From: Acinetobacter gyllenbergii CIP 110306 = MTCC 11365
GTDB taxonomy: Bacteria; Pseudomonadota; Gammaproteobacteria; Pseudomonadales; Moraxellaceae
Assembly: GCF_000413855.1 (NCBI RefSeq)
Contig: NZ_ATGG01000061.1
Coordinates: forward strand, 1 to 64,000
Direction: 5' to 3'
DNA length: 64,000 nt
In this document: piece by piece, positions 18,424 to 27,203 of the stretch
Layout: each line of letters starts with the position of its first letter
How positions within the stretch are numbered: position 1 is the stretch's first letter
Position numbers and translations under genes: made by a program
The notes under the pieces: model-generated
What the model saw: the letters and a program-made list of their open reading frames with translations, nothing else
The model's database searches: none
What the model was told of the DNA's origin: nothing

Positions 18424-18464
18424 GTCATTCATCCTTGTTGCCGCACGAGTTGATAAAATCTGGC

Positions 18465-19601
18465 TTATAAATAACCGGGTGCTGGCTTCATACCGAAGCT
18501 GACCAGCCCAGCATTTTGCAAAGTGGCATCCCCCATAAAGGCATGTTGGGTCACTACATTGGTATCATTCACAAAACGGCTAAACGGGTTATGGGTATAA
18601 ATCGCAGTCATCCCTGCCAACATCTGAATTTTGCGGGTCACACGTGCACAAACACGGGCCACATGGGTACAAGACAAACGCATATCACTGATCTGTTCCG
18701 CGCTTGGGGTACGTCCTGCCAGTACTTCATTCCAAACAATCTGCATGGTGTCGTAGAACCAGACGCGTGCCGCCTTAAACTCTGCTTCGACTTGGGCAAA
18801 TTCATATTGCGTCACTGGACGACTGGCAATTTCAGCACCACCCGTAATTGAAGACTTGCCCGGTGCCAATTTTTGAAATTCTTCGATCGCTGCGGCTGCG
18901 ACACCAATCCCGACCACGGTTAAAACCTGAGTCGCCAATGATAGGGATGGATATTTAAAAAATGGCTCAGGCAGTTTTGACGGTTCACCACGAACAAAAG
19001 TCCATTCCTTCGCTACCAGCACATCTTTCACCACCAGATCATGACTGCCTGTACCCTTCAGACCAACCGTATCCCAAGTCATATCAATCTGTGCTTTATT
19101 GGCTGGCATCACTGCCATACGTGGTAAACCTTGGGCTTCATTGTCCTTTTGTGGTGAAATCCCGACACCGACAATATCTGCACCCATACAGCCACTGGAA
19201 AATTTCCAACGTCCGCTTACCACCACACCATCATCGGTAATTTCGGCAGGTTGTGGCGGGAAAATTCCACCAGCAAATACGATGTCTGGACTGTCTTTAT
19301 ACAATTGCTCAAGTGTTGCTTCTGGCAAACTGCCTAAATAGGCTGGACTCATACCAAAACTCGCGACCCAACCCACGGAACCATCAGCTTTGGACAGTTG
19401 CTCGATCAATTCACAAAACTGTTTGGGTGACCATTCATTGCCACCAAAACGCTTGGGTACCAAAGCTCGATAGACACCAACCTGTTTCAGCTTTTCAATC
19501 ATGTCTTGACTGACATATGCTTGGTTATCGAACTCTCCCGTACAGGCACGTTCACGAATTTCCTGACATAAGCTCTCTAAGTCGATTGTGTTGCTGTCCA
19601 T
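18465..19601 (-). CDS. iacA: Acyl-CoA-dehydrogenase-fold flavin monooxygenase (IacA)
   Basis: About 378 aa, with the acyl-CoA dehydrogenase fold. The features LVPKRFGGNEWSPKQFCELIEQLSKADGSVGW, FSSGCMGADIVG and TVGLKGTGSHDLVV match group-D flavin monooxygenases such as C2 of 4-hydroxyphenylacetate hydroxylase and the indole monooxygenases, rather than true dehydrogenases. IacA is held to start indole-3-acetate breakdown by oxygenating the indole ring, using reduced flavin from IacG. Start: ATG 19601 with AAGGA seven bases upstream; the frame runs on to 19631 without a ribosome site. Confidence 0.8.
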   Translation of the reverse strand: MDSNTIDLESLCQEIRERACTGEFDNQAYVSQDMIEKLKQVGVYRALVPKRFGGNEWSPKQFCELIEQLSKADGSVGWVASFGMSPAYLGSLPEATLEQLYKDSPDIVFAGGIFPPQPAEITDDGVVVSGRWKFSSGCMGADIVGVGISPQKDNEAQGLPRMAVMPANKAQIDMTWDTVGLKGTGSHDLVVKDVLVAKEWTFVRGEPSKLPEPFFKYPSLSLATQVLTVVGIGVAAAAIEEFQKLAPGKSSITGGAEIASRPVTQYEFAQVEAEFKAARVWFYDTMQIVWNEVLAGRTPSAEQISDMRLSCTHVARVCARVTRKIQMLAGMTAIYTHNPFSRFVNDTNVVTQHAFMGDATLQNAGLVSFGMKPAPGYL

Positions 19602-19653
19602 TACACATTCCTTTATCGCTAAATGATTCATTCCCTAATTCCTTGTCATTTAT

Positions 19654-20766
19654 TTATTGCGCTGCACTCACGATATATGTCGCAACAGCACACAGATATT
19701 CATCGGCATTATGTTTTGCCACGATTTGTAAACCCACAGGTTGACCTTGTTCAGTTTGCAGCGGGATTGAAATTGCAGGGTGTCCAGACAGGTTAAAAGG
19801 TCGAACCAAACCCGTTAGATTTAAAAAAGCCACCGTATTTTCAGCCTCTGCGACCTTAGGCGGTAACTGCGGTAAAGTCGGTAAAATCAAAGCGTCGTAT
19901 TGATCGAGCAAGGCATCAATCTCAGCAGTGAAACTTGCTTTTACCTGCTCAGCCTGCTCGACTTGCGCCAAAGTGGTAGCAGCAGCCTTGAGTAAACGGG
20001 CATTGACGTCTGTGCCAAGTAAGCCTGTTTCCGTTAACTCGCCATAGGCCTGCCAGTTTTCGTAATTGATGATCTGCATGCCTGCATCAAACGCAGCGTC
20101 GAAACCTTTAACCGTCACATGGATGGGTTGTAAATCAGCCTGAGTAAGATAGTGTTGGATGCACTCAGCCACAGTAGAATCCGCTTGTACATCCAGCCAA
20201 GCCAGTTTCGGTGCCTGAGTTAATGCAGCATGTTGCTGGAAAGTGGGATCAATAATCTGCATTGCGGTTTCAATCATGTCGATTGAGTTTGCAAAAGGAC
20301 CAACACAGTCAAGTGAACTGGTTGCTGGATGTACGCCTGCACGGCTGACACGACCGAAAGTCGGTTTTAAACCATAAACACCACAACATGCCGCAGGCAT
20401 ACGAATGGAACCACCCGTATCGGTACCTAATGTGAAATCCGCCAGACCTGCTGCAACTGCCGCTGCTGAACCACTTGAAGAACCACCCGGAATCAGTTGA
20501 GGATATTTCGGATTCGTGGCCGTACCAAACACATGGTTAATCCCTGTGATGCCAAAAGCCAGTTCGTGCAGATTGGTCTTTGCAGTAATTTGACAATCAG
20601 CAGCGAGAATACGATCCACCACGTCCGCGTTTATGCTTGCAGGTTGGCTGTGCATTAAGGCTTTGCTACCTGCCATGGTTTGTATGCCTTGAATATCAAT
20701 GGAATCCTTGACCATGACTTTCAAAGCACCTGTACCTTTTTGTACCTCTTGTACAATAATATTCAT
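19654..20766 (-). CDS. iacH: Amidase-signature hydrolase (IacH)
   Basis: This 370-aa amidase-signature enzyme has the catalytic lysine in VMVKDSIDI (near residue 20) and the Ser-cisSer region IPGGSSSGSAAAVAAGLADFTLGTDTGGSIRMPA (about 90-125). It is shorter at both ends than typical 450-aa amidases. IacH is the amidase of the iac pathway; its exact bond is not settled by the sequence. It is the first gene of the operon, divergent from iacR, with a TTGACA/GATATT promoter just upstream. Confidence 0.78.
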   Translation of the reverse strand: MNIIVQEVQKGTGALKVMVKDSIDIQGIQTMAGSKALMHSQPASINADVVDRILAADCQITAKTNLHELAFGITGINHVFGTATNPKYPQLIPGGSSSGSAAAVAAGLADFTLGTDTGGSIRMPAACCGVYGLKPTFGRVSRAGVHPATSSLDCVGPFANSIDMIETAMQIIDPTFQQHAALTQAPKLAWLDVQADSTVAECIQHYLTQADLQPIHVTVKGFDAAFDAGMQIINYENWQAYGELTETGLLGTDVNARLLKAAATTLAQVEQAEQVKASFTAEIDALLDQYDALILPTLPQLPPKVAEAENTVAFLNLTGLVRPFNLSGHPAISIPLQTEQGQPVGLQIVAKHNADEYLCAVATYIVSAAQ

Positions 20767-20798
20767 TCACTTTTCCATGTATTTTTATACTTAATACA

Positions 20799-20840
20799 AA
20801 TATCGGAAAAAGTAATGTAATTGTCAAGTATTTTTCGATA
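20799..20840. promoter_or_regulatory. iacH promoter with overlapping inverted repeat (candidate IacR operator)
   Basis: On the - strand, TTGACA (20827-20822), 17 bases, and GATATT (20804-20799) form a good sigma-70 promoter for iacH. An imperfect inverted repeat flanks it: TATCGGAAAAAGTA (20801-20814) against TATTTTTCGATA (20829-20840). One arm covers the -10, the other abuts the -35. MarR proteins commonly bind such palindromes and repress until ligand binds, so this is a plausible IacR site. Confidence 0.5.
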
Positions 20841-20871
20841 CGAAGAATCAAGAAAATGTTTCTAATTTTTG

Positions 20872-20877
20872 TATAAT
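20872..20877 (+). promoter_or_regulatory. -10 element of iacR
   Basis: A perfect TATAAT at 20872-20877 lies 38 bases before the chosen iacR start; the -35 region (around 20848-20854) is poor. The upstream in-frame ATG at 20876 is inside this element and so cannot be the translation start. Confidence 0.55.
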
Positions 20878-20914
20878 GCTGGGTGTCCATTTTTATAAAA
20901 GTAATGACTTGGCT

Positions 20915-21382
20915 ATGCTTACTCATTTAGAACAATTTCTACCCAACAATGAACCGAGCAGCTTACAGAGCTATCCTTTTTTCTGGATCTCGCAGGTGAA
21001 TGGGAAATACACACAGCTTATTGAAAAATCAATTAAAAAATTAGGAATCGACAATACTCGTCGTAAAATTATTTTAAGTACCAATGCGCTCGAACAAGCC
21101 AGTATTACCGAGATTGCCAACCTTTCTACCCTCAAGCTGACCACAGCAACCAAAGCCATTTATCGTCTGGTTGAAGATGATATCGTGCAGGTGTTCTCCT
21201 CAGAGTCAGATGAACGCATCTCAATGGTGAAACTCACTGACAAGGGGAAAGAGATGGTTGAGCAAATTAACCAGATCAGTCAGGTCACTTTATCTGGGAT
21301 TCTCAATGCCTTTGACGATGCTGAACTGCACCAGCTCAATGGCCAATTGAAAAAGCTATTTGATTTAATGCCCTCAAGTTAA
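20915..21382 (+). CDS. iacR: MarR-family regulator (IacR)
   Basis: About 155 aa when started at ATG 20915, which is downstream of the TATAAT box. The winged-helix core is ITEIANLSTLKLTTATKAIYRLVEDDIVQVFSSESDERISMVKLTDKGKEMVEQI, with the family pattern (recognition helix, wing, LTDKG). It is divergent from the iac operon, as iacR usually is, and should repress it until indole-3-acetate is present. A GCCCAT/ATGGGC hairpin at 21396-21419 follows the stop. Confidence 0.78.
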   Translation: MLTHLEQFLPNNEPSSLQSYPFFWISQVNGKYTQLIEKSIKKLGIDNTRRKIILSTNALEQASITEIANLSTLKLTTATKAIYRLVEDDIVQVFSSESDERISMVKLTDKGKEMVEQINQISQVTLSGILNAFDDAELHQLNGQLKKLFDLMPSS

Positions 21383-21395
21383 GACAACAACAAAA

Positions 21396-21419
21396 GCCCA
21401 TGTCTATACAGAGATGGGC
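21396..21419 (+). terminator. Hairpin after iacR
   Basis: GCCCAT (21396-21401) pairs with ATGGGC (21414-21419), extended by partial pairing inside. It lies 13 bases after the iacR stop and faces the convergent dehydrogenase gene. Only a short A/T stretch follows. Confidence 0.45.
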
Positions 21420-21439
21420 AAAGCTTCGGATTAAGCCTG

Positions 21440-22429
21440 TTACTGATTTAAAATATTAAACGGCGGCTTCAGCTGATTTGCGGCAATCCGATCTGAAAAA
21501 GTATGCAAAACCTGTTGCTTATAGGCAGGAATATCGACCTGCTGATAGTCATAAAAGCCCTGCTGCTCGCGTAGGCCATTGCGTTGCTGTCGCATATTCT
21601 CGGCAATAATTTCAGGTGTTCGATAACGATCACCTAACTCTTTTTGTAAATATTGCGAGGCATAGTACAGGATATCGCCGCCACCCCAATCAATAAATTC
21701 CAGTAAGCCCAATACCGAAAAGCGTAAACCAAAACCTGTCCGAATCGCGATATCAATATCCTCCGCCGAGGCTACACCTTCTTCCACCATCCGCGCCGCT
21801 TCATTCATTGCCAAGGCCTGAATCCGTGGCACGATATAGCCTGCTTTGGCATGACACACCACAGGAACTTTCCCAATCAACTGTAAAAAGCTTTTCAGTT
21901 GCGCAACCACGCGCTCAGAAGTTTGCTCTGAACGACTTAATTCCACCAAAGGAATCAGATAGGCAGGATTCAGCCAATGTGCATTCAACACCCGTTCTGG
22001 ATGTGAAATCATCTCTGCAATATCAGTGACCAGAAAAGTAGAGGTGGTCGATGCCACAATACAATGAGGCGAAATGTATTGGTCTAACCAAGCAAAAATT
22101 TCCTGTTTGACTGGTTTCACTTCTGGCACGGCTTCCATTACAAGCTCACAGCCCGCTAAGCGCTGTAAGGAGCCAGCCCGACTCAGAATCGTAATCTGAT
22201 CTAGGATAAAAAGTTGTTGTTCAGGCTGAATAAATTGAATCTGCTCAAGTAACCCTAACTCCTGCTGCAAATCAGCTTGAATCTGGTTCTGATATTGCCC
22301 GAACTCAACTTCACTGCGCTCTCTGGCATCAATCAAATCAACTTTCAGTCCTGCATAGGCAAAAGCTAGCGCAATCGCTTTGCCCATTCGCCCAGCACCC
22401 AATACCGCAACCTGTTTAATTGTACTCAT
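21440..22429 (-). CDS. 3-hydroxyacyl-CoA dehydrogenase-family NAD-dependent dehydrogenase
   Basis: This 329-aa protein has the Rossmann motif VAVLGAGRMGKAIALAFAYAG at residue 7, ELVMEAVPE and SSTTSTF-like ASTTSTF in the middle, NAHWLNP (active histidine), and a C-terminal helical domain. Length and motifs match single-domain members such as L-carnitine or L-gulonate 3-dehydrogenases better than the fatty-acid multienzyme. Its start follows AGGGGTCTAGG and lies 1 bp from the stop of the upstream octopine-dehydrogenase-like gene, so the two are one unit. The natural substrate is unknown. Confidence 0.75.
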   Translation of the reverse strand: MSTIKQVAVLGAGRMGKAIALAFAYAGLKVDLIDARERSEVEFGQYQNQIQADLQQELGLLEQIQFIQPEQQLFILDQITILSRAGSLQRLAGCELVMEAVPEVKPVKQEIFAWLDQYISPHCIVASTTSTFLVTDIAEMISHPERVLNAHWLNPAYLIPLVELSRSEQTSERVVAQLKSFLQLIGKVPVVCHAKAGYIVPRIQALAMNEAARMVEEGVASAEDIDIAIRTGFGLRFSVLGLLEFIDWGGGDILYYASQYLQKELGDRYRTPEIIAENMRQQRNGLREQQGFYDYQQVDIPAYKQQVLHTFSDRIAANQLKPPFNILNQ

Positions 22430-22430
22430 C

Positions 22431-23537
22431 CTAGACCCCTTGCTGCAAAATCATGTGCAACTCGGCTTTGCTTTTCTCTGCCAATCCTAGGCTCTCAAAA
22501 GTCCGACCCTGCTGATATAGGTCTTTGCCAGTCACCGCAGAAGCAATATTTAATAATCCTTGCGCTACAGGTGTAGCTACCCCCGCCCAACAACCTACAG
22601 ACACTAAAAACGATAATCCTAAACGCGTATCTTCCAGCATATAGCGATGTGACTGCAGGTCGATGTCTTCACGCCAGTCACCACTATCGGTTAATTTGCC
22701 ATGTGCACCGCGTCCATACATCCACTCCTCACCTTCACCCTCTTTGTTGTAGTGATCGGCTAAAGGGAAATGCGGTGCAGCATAGCCGAGTGCTTCCCGA
22801 ACTTGCATACGTTCTGCATCCAACTGATTGGTGACACGGCGGATTGAGGGCTGTGTACCCTCATGATGAATATCCCAAGCTTCAAAATGTTCCAGCGGTC
22901 CAGCATTCATCAAAATCAATGGTGGATGAATAATTGGCCCTGCATTCATCAAAGCACCGCTGAGGCTGTCTTCAATCGGTTCTACACTTGGATAAGCCTG
23001 TTTGATAACTTGAAATGCATGTTCAGACAAGGCATTTGGAAAAACCCCAGTCGGTAAACGGGTCGCATAACCACTGACCACAATCTGATTGACCCCATGC
23101 TTACGTACCAAATACGGTAAGGTTCCAGTTTCGGCAAATGCCACTTGGGCATTGTTAGCGGCCTCGCGCATGGCCTTGGCAAAGATAAAGCTGCCAAAGG
23201 TCGCAGGTGGTAAATACACCACTTGTCCTGCTTGAAAAAACGGCGCCGCCTGCTGAGCCAAATCCAGATGCGTGGTTGCGGGTAAAGGAATAATGATCAG
23301 TTCGGCATGCCGAATGGCTTTTTCTAAATGAGCCAAGAGATTAATCTGGCTATTTTCAAAGCCAACACTCACTGAGCGCTCACCCTGAAAATCTTTGATT
23401 TTAAGCTCGCCCGTTGCGGCAAGCTGCTGCAAAGCTTCTCGATCACGACGCCATAACACCACCTCGTGGCCTTTTTCTGCCATTTCCACCGCTGCTGCAT
23501 AACATCCGTGTCCACCACCGAGTACTGTAATTTTCAT
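22431..23537 (-). CDS. NAD/NADP octopine/nopaline dehydrogenase family protein
   Basis: About 368 aa. The N-terminal nucleotide-binding motif is MKITVLGGGHGCYAAAVEMAEKGHEVVLWRR. A central domain carries NAGPIIHPPLILMNAGPLEHFEAWDIHHEG, the histidine-containing region typical of the octopine/nopaline dehydrogenase C-terminal domain. These enzymes join or split amino acids and keto acids through a reduced imine. Start: ATG 23537 after AGGAGCGCAC; the frame extends to 23564 without a ribosome site. It is co-transcribed with the next dehydrogenase gene. Whether it makes or degrades its compound cannot be told. Confidence 0.75.
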   Translation of the reverse strand: MKITVLGGGHGCYAAAVEMAEKGHEVVLWRRDREALQQLAATGELKIKDFQGERSVSVGFENSQINLLAHLEKAIRHAELIIIPLPATTHLDLAQQAAPFFQAGQVVYLPPATFGSFIFAKAMREAANNAQVAFAETGTLPYLVRKHGVNQIVVSGYATRLPTGVFPNALSEHAFQVIKQAYPSVEPIEDSLSGALMNAGPIIHPPLILMNAGPLEHFEAWDIHHEGTQPSIRRVTNQLDAERMQVREALGYAAPHFPLADHYNKEGEGEEWMYGRGAHGKLTDSGDWREDIDLQSHRYMLEDTRLGLSFLVSVGCWAGVATPVAQGLLNIASAVTGKDLYQQGRTFESLGLAEKSKAELHMILQQGV

Positions 23538-23621
23538 GTGCGCTCCTGCTGATTGATTTGTCATTCAGCATAGAACGATCACAGCCTGATGGCTTATCCA
23601 AATGCGCAGTGAATATTCCAT

Positions 23622-24635
23622 TTACGCACGCATTTGACTGACTGGCGCAGCATCTTTTTTGAGGGTGTACGATGGCAGACAACCATAGCGTTTTTTATAT
23701 AGGCTGGAGAAATGCCCAAAACTTTGAATGCCATGGTCCAGTAAAATATCGGTGACAGTTTCATCTGCCTGTGCATGCTGCAAAGCCCAATGCACCCGCT
23801 CCAAGCGTTGCTCACGAATATACTCCACTGGGCTTTGCTGTAGATACTGGCTAAAACCTTTTTGTAAGGTTCTTATCGATACCTCGCAATACTGACCTAG
23901 ATCAGACAATGAAATGGTCTGTTGTACATGTTCCCGAATATATTGCTGTGCCTTTTTAAGATAACTTGGTAGCAGCTGTTGCCGTTGAGCATTCAAGCGT
24001 TCGGTATAATTGTTCGGAATTTTCAGCAAAATGAGTTCAATCAAATACTGACTAAAACTGGCTGAAATAAAGCTCCAGTTCTGAATATGATAATAGGCAT
24101 GACACAGATAATTCAGCGTTTCAATGATCGCATCCATCCCTTCCGCGCTACATGACAAAGATGGATCAAAACGCAGGGGGTCTTGGCTACAATGCCCCAA
24201 CATGTTAAACAGCTGGGTTTCAATATCCTGTTGCGCCAATTTTAAAATAATATTACGGCAATGCTGATTGGTAATGATCTGCTGTCGCGTATGCGGATGA
24301 GTCACTGACATCACCCCAACCGATTGCATGATTTTGTGCTGATCAAATCCCACCTGACATTGTCCTTCCAGCGTGATTCGAAATAAATAAAAGTCAGCGC
24401 TATCCTCAATGCTGATCATGACGGGCGCACTATATTTCAGATCATACAAAGCACCACGACCAAAACTAAAACCGTTTAATCGAGTATTCAATGGCTCATG
24501 TGTCTCGACATCAAAGCGATGCGGGCAGAGGTAGTGGCTGATTCGATCTTTAATGGTCTGATAATCATCAGATTTAAATAATAACAACTCATCCAGATAA
24601 TGCAGATGATCCAATTTCAATGTTGTTTGCATCAT
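23622..24635 (-). CDS. AraC-family transcriptional regulator
   Basis: About 337 aa. Residues 1-210 form an AraC-binding-like sensor domain; the C-terminal DNA-binding part has ISLSDLGQYCEVSIRTLQKGFSQYLQQSPVEYIREQRLERVHWAL and a second helix-turn-helix ending GHFSSLYKKRYGCLPS. Start: ATG 24635 preceded by AAGGGAG; the longer frame to 24680 has none. It lies between the MFS and the octopine-dehydrogenase-like genes on the same strand and probably activates this module. Confidence 0.78.
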   Translation of the reverse strand: MMQTTLKLDHLHYLDELLLFKSDDYQTIKDRISHYLCPHRFDVETHEPLNTRLNGFSFGRGALYDLKYSAPVMISIEDSADFYLFRITLEGQCQVGFDQHKIMQSVGVMSVTHPHTRQQIITNQHCRNIILKLAQQDIETQLFNMLGHCSQDPLRFDPSLSCSAEGMDAIIETLNYLCHAYYHIQNWSFISASFSQYLIELILLKIPNNYTERLNAQRQQLLPSYLKKAQQYIREHVQQTISLSDLGQYCEVSIRTLQKGFSQYLQQSPVEYIREQRLERVHWALQHAQADETVTDILLDHGIQSFGHFSSLYKKRYGCLPSYTLKKDAAPVSQMRA

Positions 24636-24721
24636 TTCACTCCCTTGTGATGAATCAATCAAAGCAAGCACAAAGCCCATTACAATGAATAGGCCTGTGA
24701 TCTACTCAGTGCAGCATCAAA

Positions 24722-26065
24722 TCAAGATGCATGTTCCTGCTGCATACTGTCACTAAATGCCTGACAGCCTTTTTTCAATAGGATAAAAGCCAGTACACAA
24801 GAAATCGTACCCACAATCGACAGTGACATACCCACCATGAGTGGATTTTCAAACACCTTATCGGTAATCAAGGCCACCAATGTGGTACCAATTCCAACGG
24901 CAACCAGATTACTGATCAGTAAAAACACTGCTGAGATTTGTGCGCGTAACTGGTTCGGCGCCAACATTTGCATAGCCGTGGTTGAAATCGGCATCGGGAA
25001 TGAAGCAAAGAACATCGCAGGCACTAAAAACACCACCGATAACCATAACTCATTCACCTGAGTAAAAATCATCATCGGAATAATTAAGCCCACAATCCCA
25101 ATCACGCCAGTAATCATCGGCGCATCTTTACGGCCTTTTTGAATAAACCAGTCATTCAGCCAACCCGCACAAAATACGCCTAGAATATTGGCCACCAATA
25201 ACACACTCCCGAGCATATAGCCTGCTTCAGTTGGTGTGAGACCAAACTTACGCATATAGAACGCAGGTGACCAACTGATCAGGCAATACAAGGCCATCGC
25301 GTAAAAAGTAAAACCTAAGTAGTGACATTTGAAGGTGCGACCATGTTTTTTAATAAACTTGAAAGCATCCTTCATACTGGTCTTTTCTACTTGCCCCTGT
25401 GCATTGAGACGCTGACCTTTACGTTGTGGTTCTCTCACGGTGAGTAAAACCAATAGACCAATAAAGACACCCGGCAGCCCCACAATAATAAAGGCCGCTT
25501 GCCATGCTTTAAGCGCACCAAAAACCGGAACCATGATGCTATCCATATTTTTGAGTAAACCAATCACATAGCCACCGACCAGAAAGGCGATCCCGCCGCC
25601 GACAAAAGAACCAATCGAATACACTGCAACAGCACGTCCAAGCTTATCCTTGCTAAACATATCGCTGAACATTGAATAGGCGGCTGGAGACAACGCGGCT
25701 TCGCCTACTCCAACGCCCATACGACTCAAAAATAGTTGCAGAAAGTTTTTACTCAGCCCACAAAATGCCGTTGCAATACTCCAAAAGACCACCCCGATGG
25801 CAATAATTTTTGGACGGGAGAAACGATCTGCCAGATATGCCAAGGGTAGGCCCATAAAGGCATAAAACAGGGAAAAAGCCAAACCGTGTAATAAACTAAA
25901 CTGCGTGTCTGAAAGCCCGAGATCTGCTTTAATCGGCTCAATCATCAGCGCCAGTATTTGCCGATCAATAAATGAAAAGATATAAGCCAGCATGCACAGT
26001 AGTACCACATACCATGCATAGAGATTTGATTGAGCTGGTTTCGGCTCAGTAGATTGCGTATCCAT
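24722..26065 (-). CDS. MFS transporter, Spinster-like
   Basis: This 447-aa inner-membrane protein has 12 predicted segments. AYIFSFIDRQILALMIEPIKADLGLSDTQFSLLHGLAFSLFY and GEAALSPAAYSMFSDMF are typical of the spinster-like/ACS boundary of the MFS. AAGGAAGCAAA precedes the ATG. It is the first gene of the AraC/octopine-dehydrogenase/3HCDH group and probably imports their substrate, though it could also serve the iac genes nearby. Confidence 0.75.
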   Translation of the reverse strand: MDTQSTEPKPAQSNLYAWYVVLLCMLAYIFSFIDRQILALMIEPIKADLGLSDTQFSLLHGLAFSLFYAFMGLPLAYLADRFSRPKIIAIGVVFWSIATAFCGLSKNFLQLFLSRMGVGVGEAALSPAAYSMFSDMFSKDKLGRAVAVYSIGSFVGGGIAFLVGGYVIGLLKNMDSIMVPVFGALKAWQAAFIIVGLPGVFIGLLVLLTVREPQRKGQRLNAQGQVEKTSMKDAFKFIKKHGRTFKCHYLGFTFYAMALYCLISWSPAFYMRKFGLTPTEAGYMLGSVLLVANILGVFCAGWLNDWFIQKGRKDAPMITGVIGIVGLIIPMMIFTQVNELWLSVVFLVPAMFFASFPMPISTTAMQMLAPNQLRAQISAVFLLISNLVAVGIGTTLVALITDKVFENPLMVGMSLSIVGTISCVLAFILLKKGCQAFSDSMQQEHAS

Positions 26066-26427
26066 TTTGCTTCCTTGTCCATGTCTTTTTTCTAATGCGT
26101 CTTCTTATTGGAGACCACACGACCAGAATCCATTTCCTGTTCTGTCTTCAATAAGGAAAATAATCCTTTTATATAATTATTATTTTTACATGGAATTTTC
26201 CATAATATTTCAGGTATAAAGTTATACCTTTTTTGCCATGATGGAAAACCTGTGCTGCATAAAATATCCCTAAATTCAATATAAACAAATGATAAAATGC
26301 ATGTTTTTATGATAAAAATGAACAATTATAAAAAATTCAGGTTTAAATTAATTTAAAATTATATTGAATTTTACATTTAATTTTGATTTAAAATAAACTG
26401 AGATCATTAGTTTCAATGGAAAAGGAT
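26066..26427. other. A+T-rich divergent intergenic region
   Basis: About 360 bp between the MFS gene (-) and the NTF2-like gene (+). It is strongly A+T-rich, especially 26160-26410, and should hold both promoters. I see no gene, no clear inverted repeat and no RNA. Confidence 0.4.
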
Positions 26428-26820
26428 ATGGCACTCATTAAAGAACAAGCAATCGAAAGCATTCATAGCATGCATGTCTTGATTGAAAACATTTTTAGTG
26501 GCAAACATGCAGAACAAGACCTTGCCCTGCTGATTGATTATTTTGCGGATCATTTTGAAATGGTCGGTGCGGCTGGAAAACAGTTTTCACTCGAACAAGT
26601 GAAAGGTCTATTTGCCAATAATCAAGGTAAAATGCCTGATATCCAGATTGAAATCTATGACGAACAAGTTTTGATGCAAAAGCCCGATGCGATTGTTTTG
26701 ACCTATACCGAAAAGCATACCAAAGCGTCTGGTGTTCTGATTCGACGCTCATGCGCATTGATTGAAGAAATTAACGGAAAAATGGTCTGGAGTTATTTGC
26801 AAGAAACATTTTTACCCTAA
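26428..26820 (+). CDS. NTF2/SnoaL-like small protein
   Basis: About 130 aa with the fold pattern of DUF4440/SnoaL-like proteins: an N-terminal helix pair (EQAIESIHSMHVLIENIFSG), DLALLIDYFADHFEMVGAAGKQFSLEQVKGLF, then beta-strands ending in WSYLQETFLP. Two starts are possible; I prefer ATG 26428 because GGA lies 7 bases upstream of it, while ATG 26416 has no ribosome site. Its role is unknown. It is a stand-alone gene followed by a strong hairpin. Confidence 0.6.
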   Translation: MALIKEQAIESIHSMHVLIENIFSGKHAEQDLALLIDYFADHFEMVGAAGKQFSLEQVKGLFANNQGKMPDIQIEIYDEQVLMQKPDAIVLTYTEKHTKASGVLIRRSCALIEEINGKMVWSYLQETFLP

Positions 26821-26830
26821 AAATTGAGCA

Positions 26831-26868
26831 AGCAACAAAGCTCTTGTCACAACAGGAGCTTTGTTGCT
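26831..26868 (+). terminator. Strong hairpin after NTF2-like gene
   Basis: AGCAACAAAGCTC (26831-26843) pairs perfectly over 13 bp with GAGCTTTGTTGCT (26856-26868) around a 12-base loop, 10 bases after the stop. It lacks a long T-run but is very stable. Confidence 0.65.
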
Positions 26869-27203
26869 GATTCGAGCCATGTCATTCAGTAACGATCCCT
26901 GCCTTTTTAATCTCCAAAATTTCGACTGAATCTATCGCTGTATCACACCGTCAACTTTCCTTTAGTTAGACCTCCCCAAGCTATTTCACTTCTACAAAAT
27001 ACAGACAGATAAACGCTCAGATGATTTACATGAACTATAAATACTTATGGCATTGTTCCGCTAAAATCAAAGCTGAAAAAGTGATGTCTCTAGTTTATCG
27101 ACTCGAAAACATCGTGGCTTCCAAAGTATGATCTTGGCTCACAGTTCTGCGCGAGCACAGTCAGCTGGGTGACTCAATAAAGAAAGACAGGATAAATCGT
27201 TTT
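26869..27203. other. Intergenic region without recognisable content
   Basis: About 335 bp of ordinary-composition DNA. No open frame, hairpin or repeat stands out; AGGATAAATCG near 27189 is the probable ribosome site of the next gene. Confidence 0.35.

Noticed and set aside
18465..19601. True acyl-CoA dehydrogenase
   Set aside because: Context (flavin reductase, Rieske system, iacH/iacR) and motifs fit the flavin-monooxygenase branch of the fold (IacA).
20876..20914. Longer IacR starting at ATG 20876
   Set aside because: That ATG overlaps a perfect TATAAT box and has no ribosome site; ATG 20915 is preferred.
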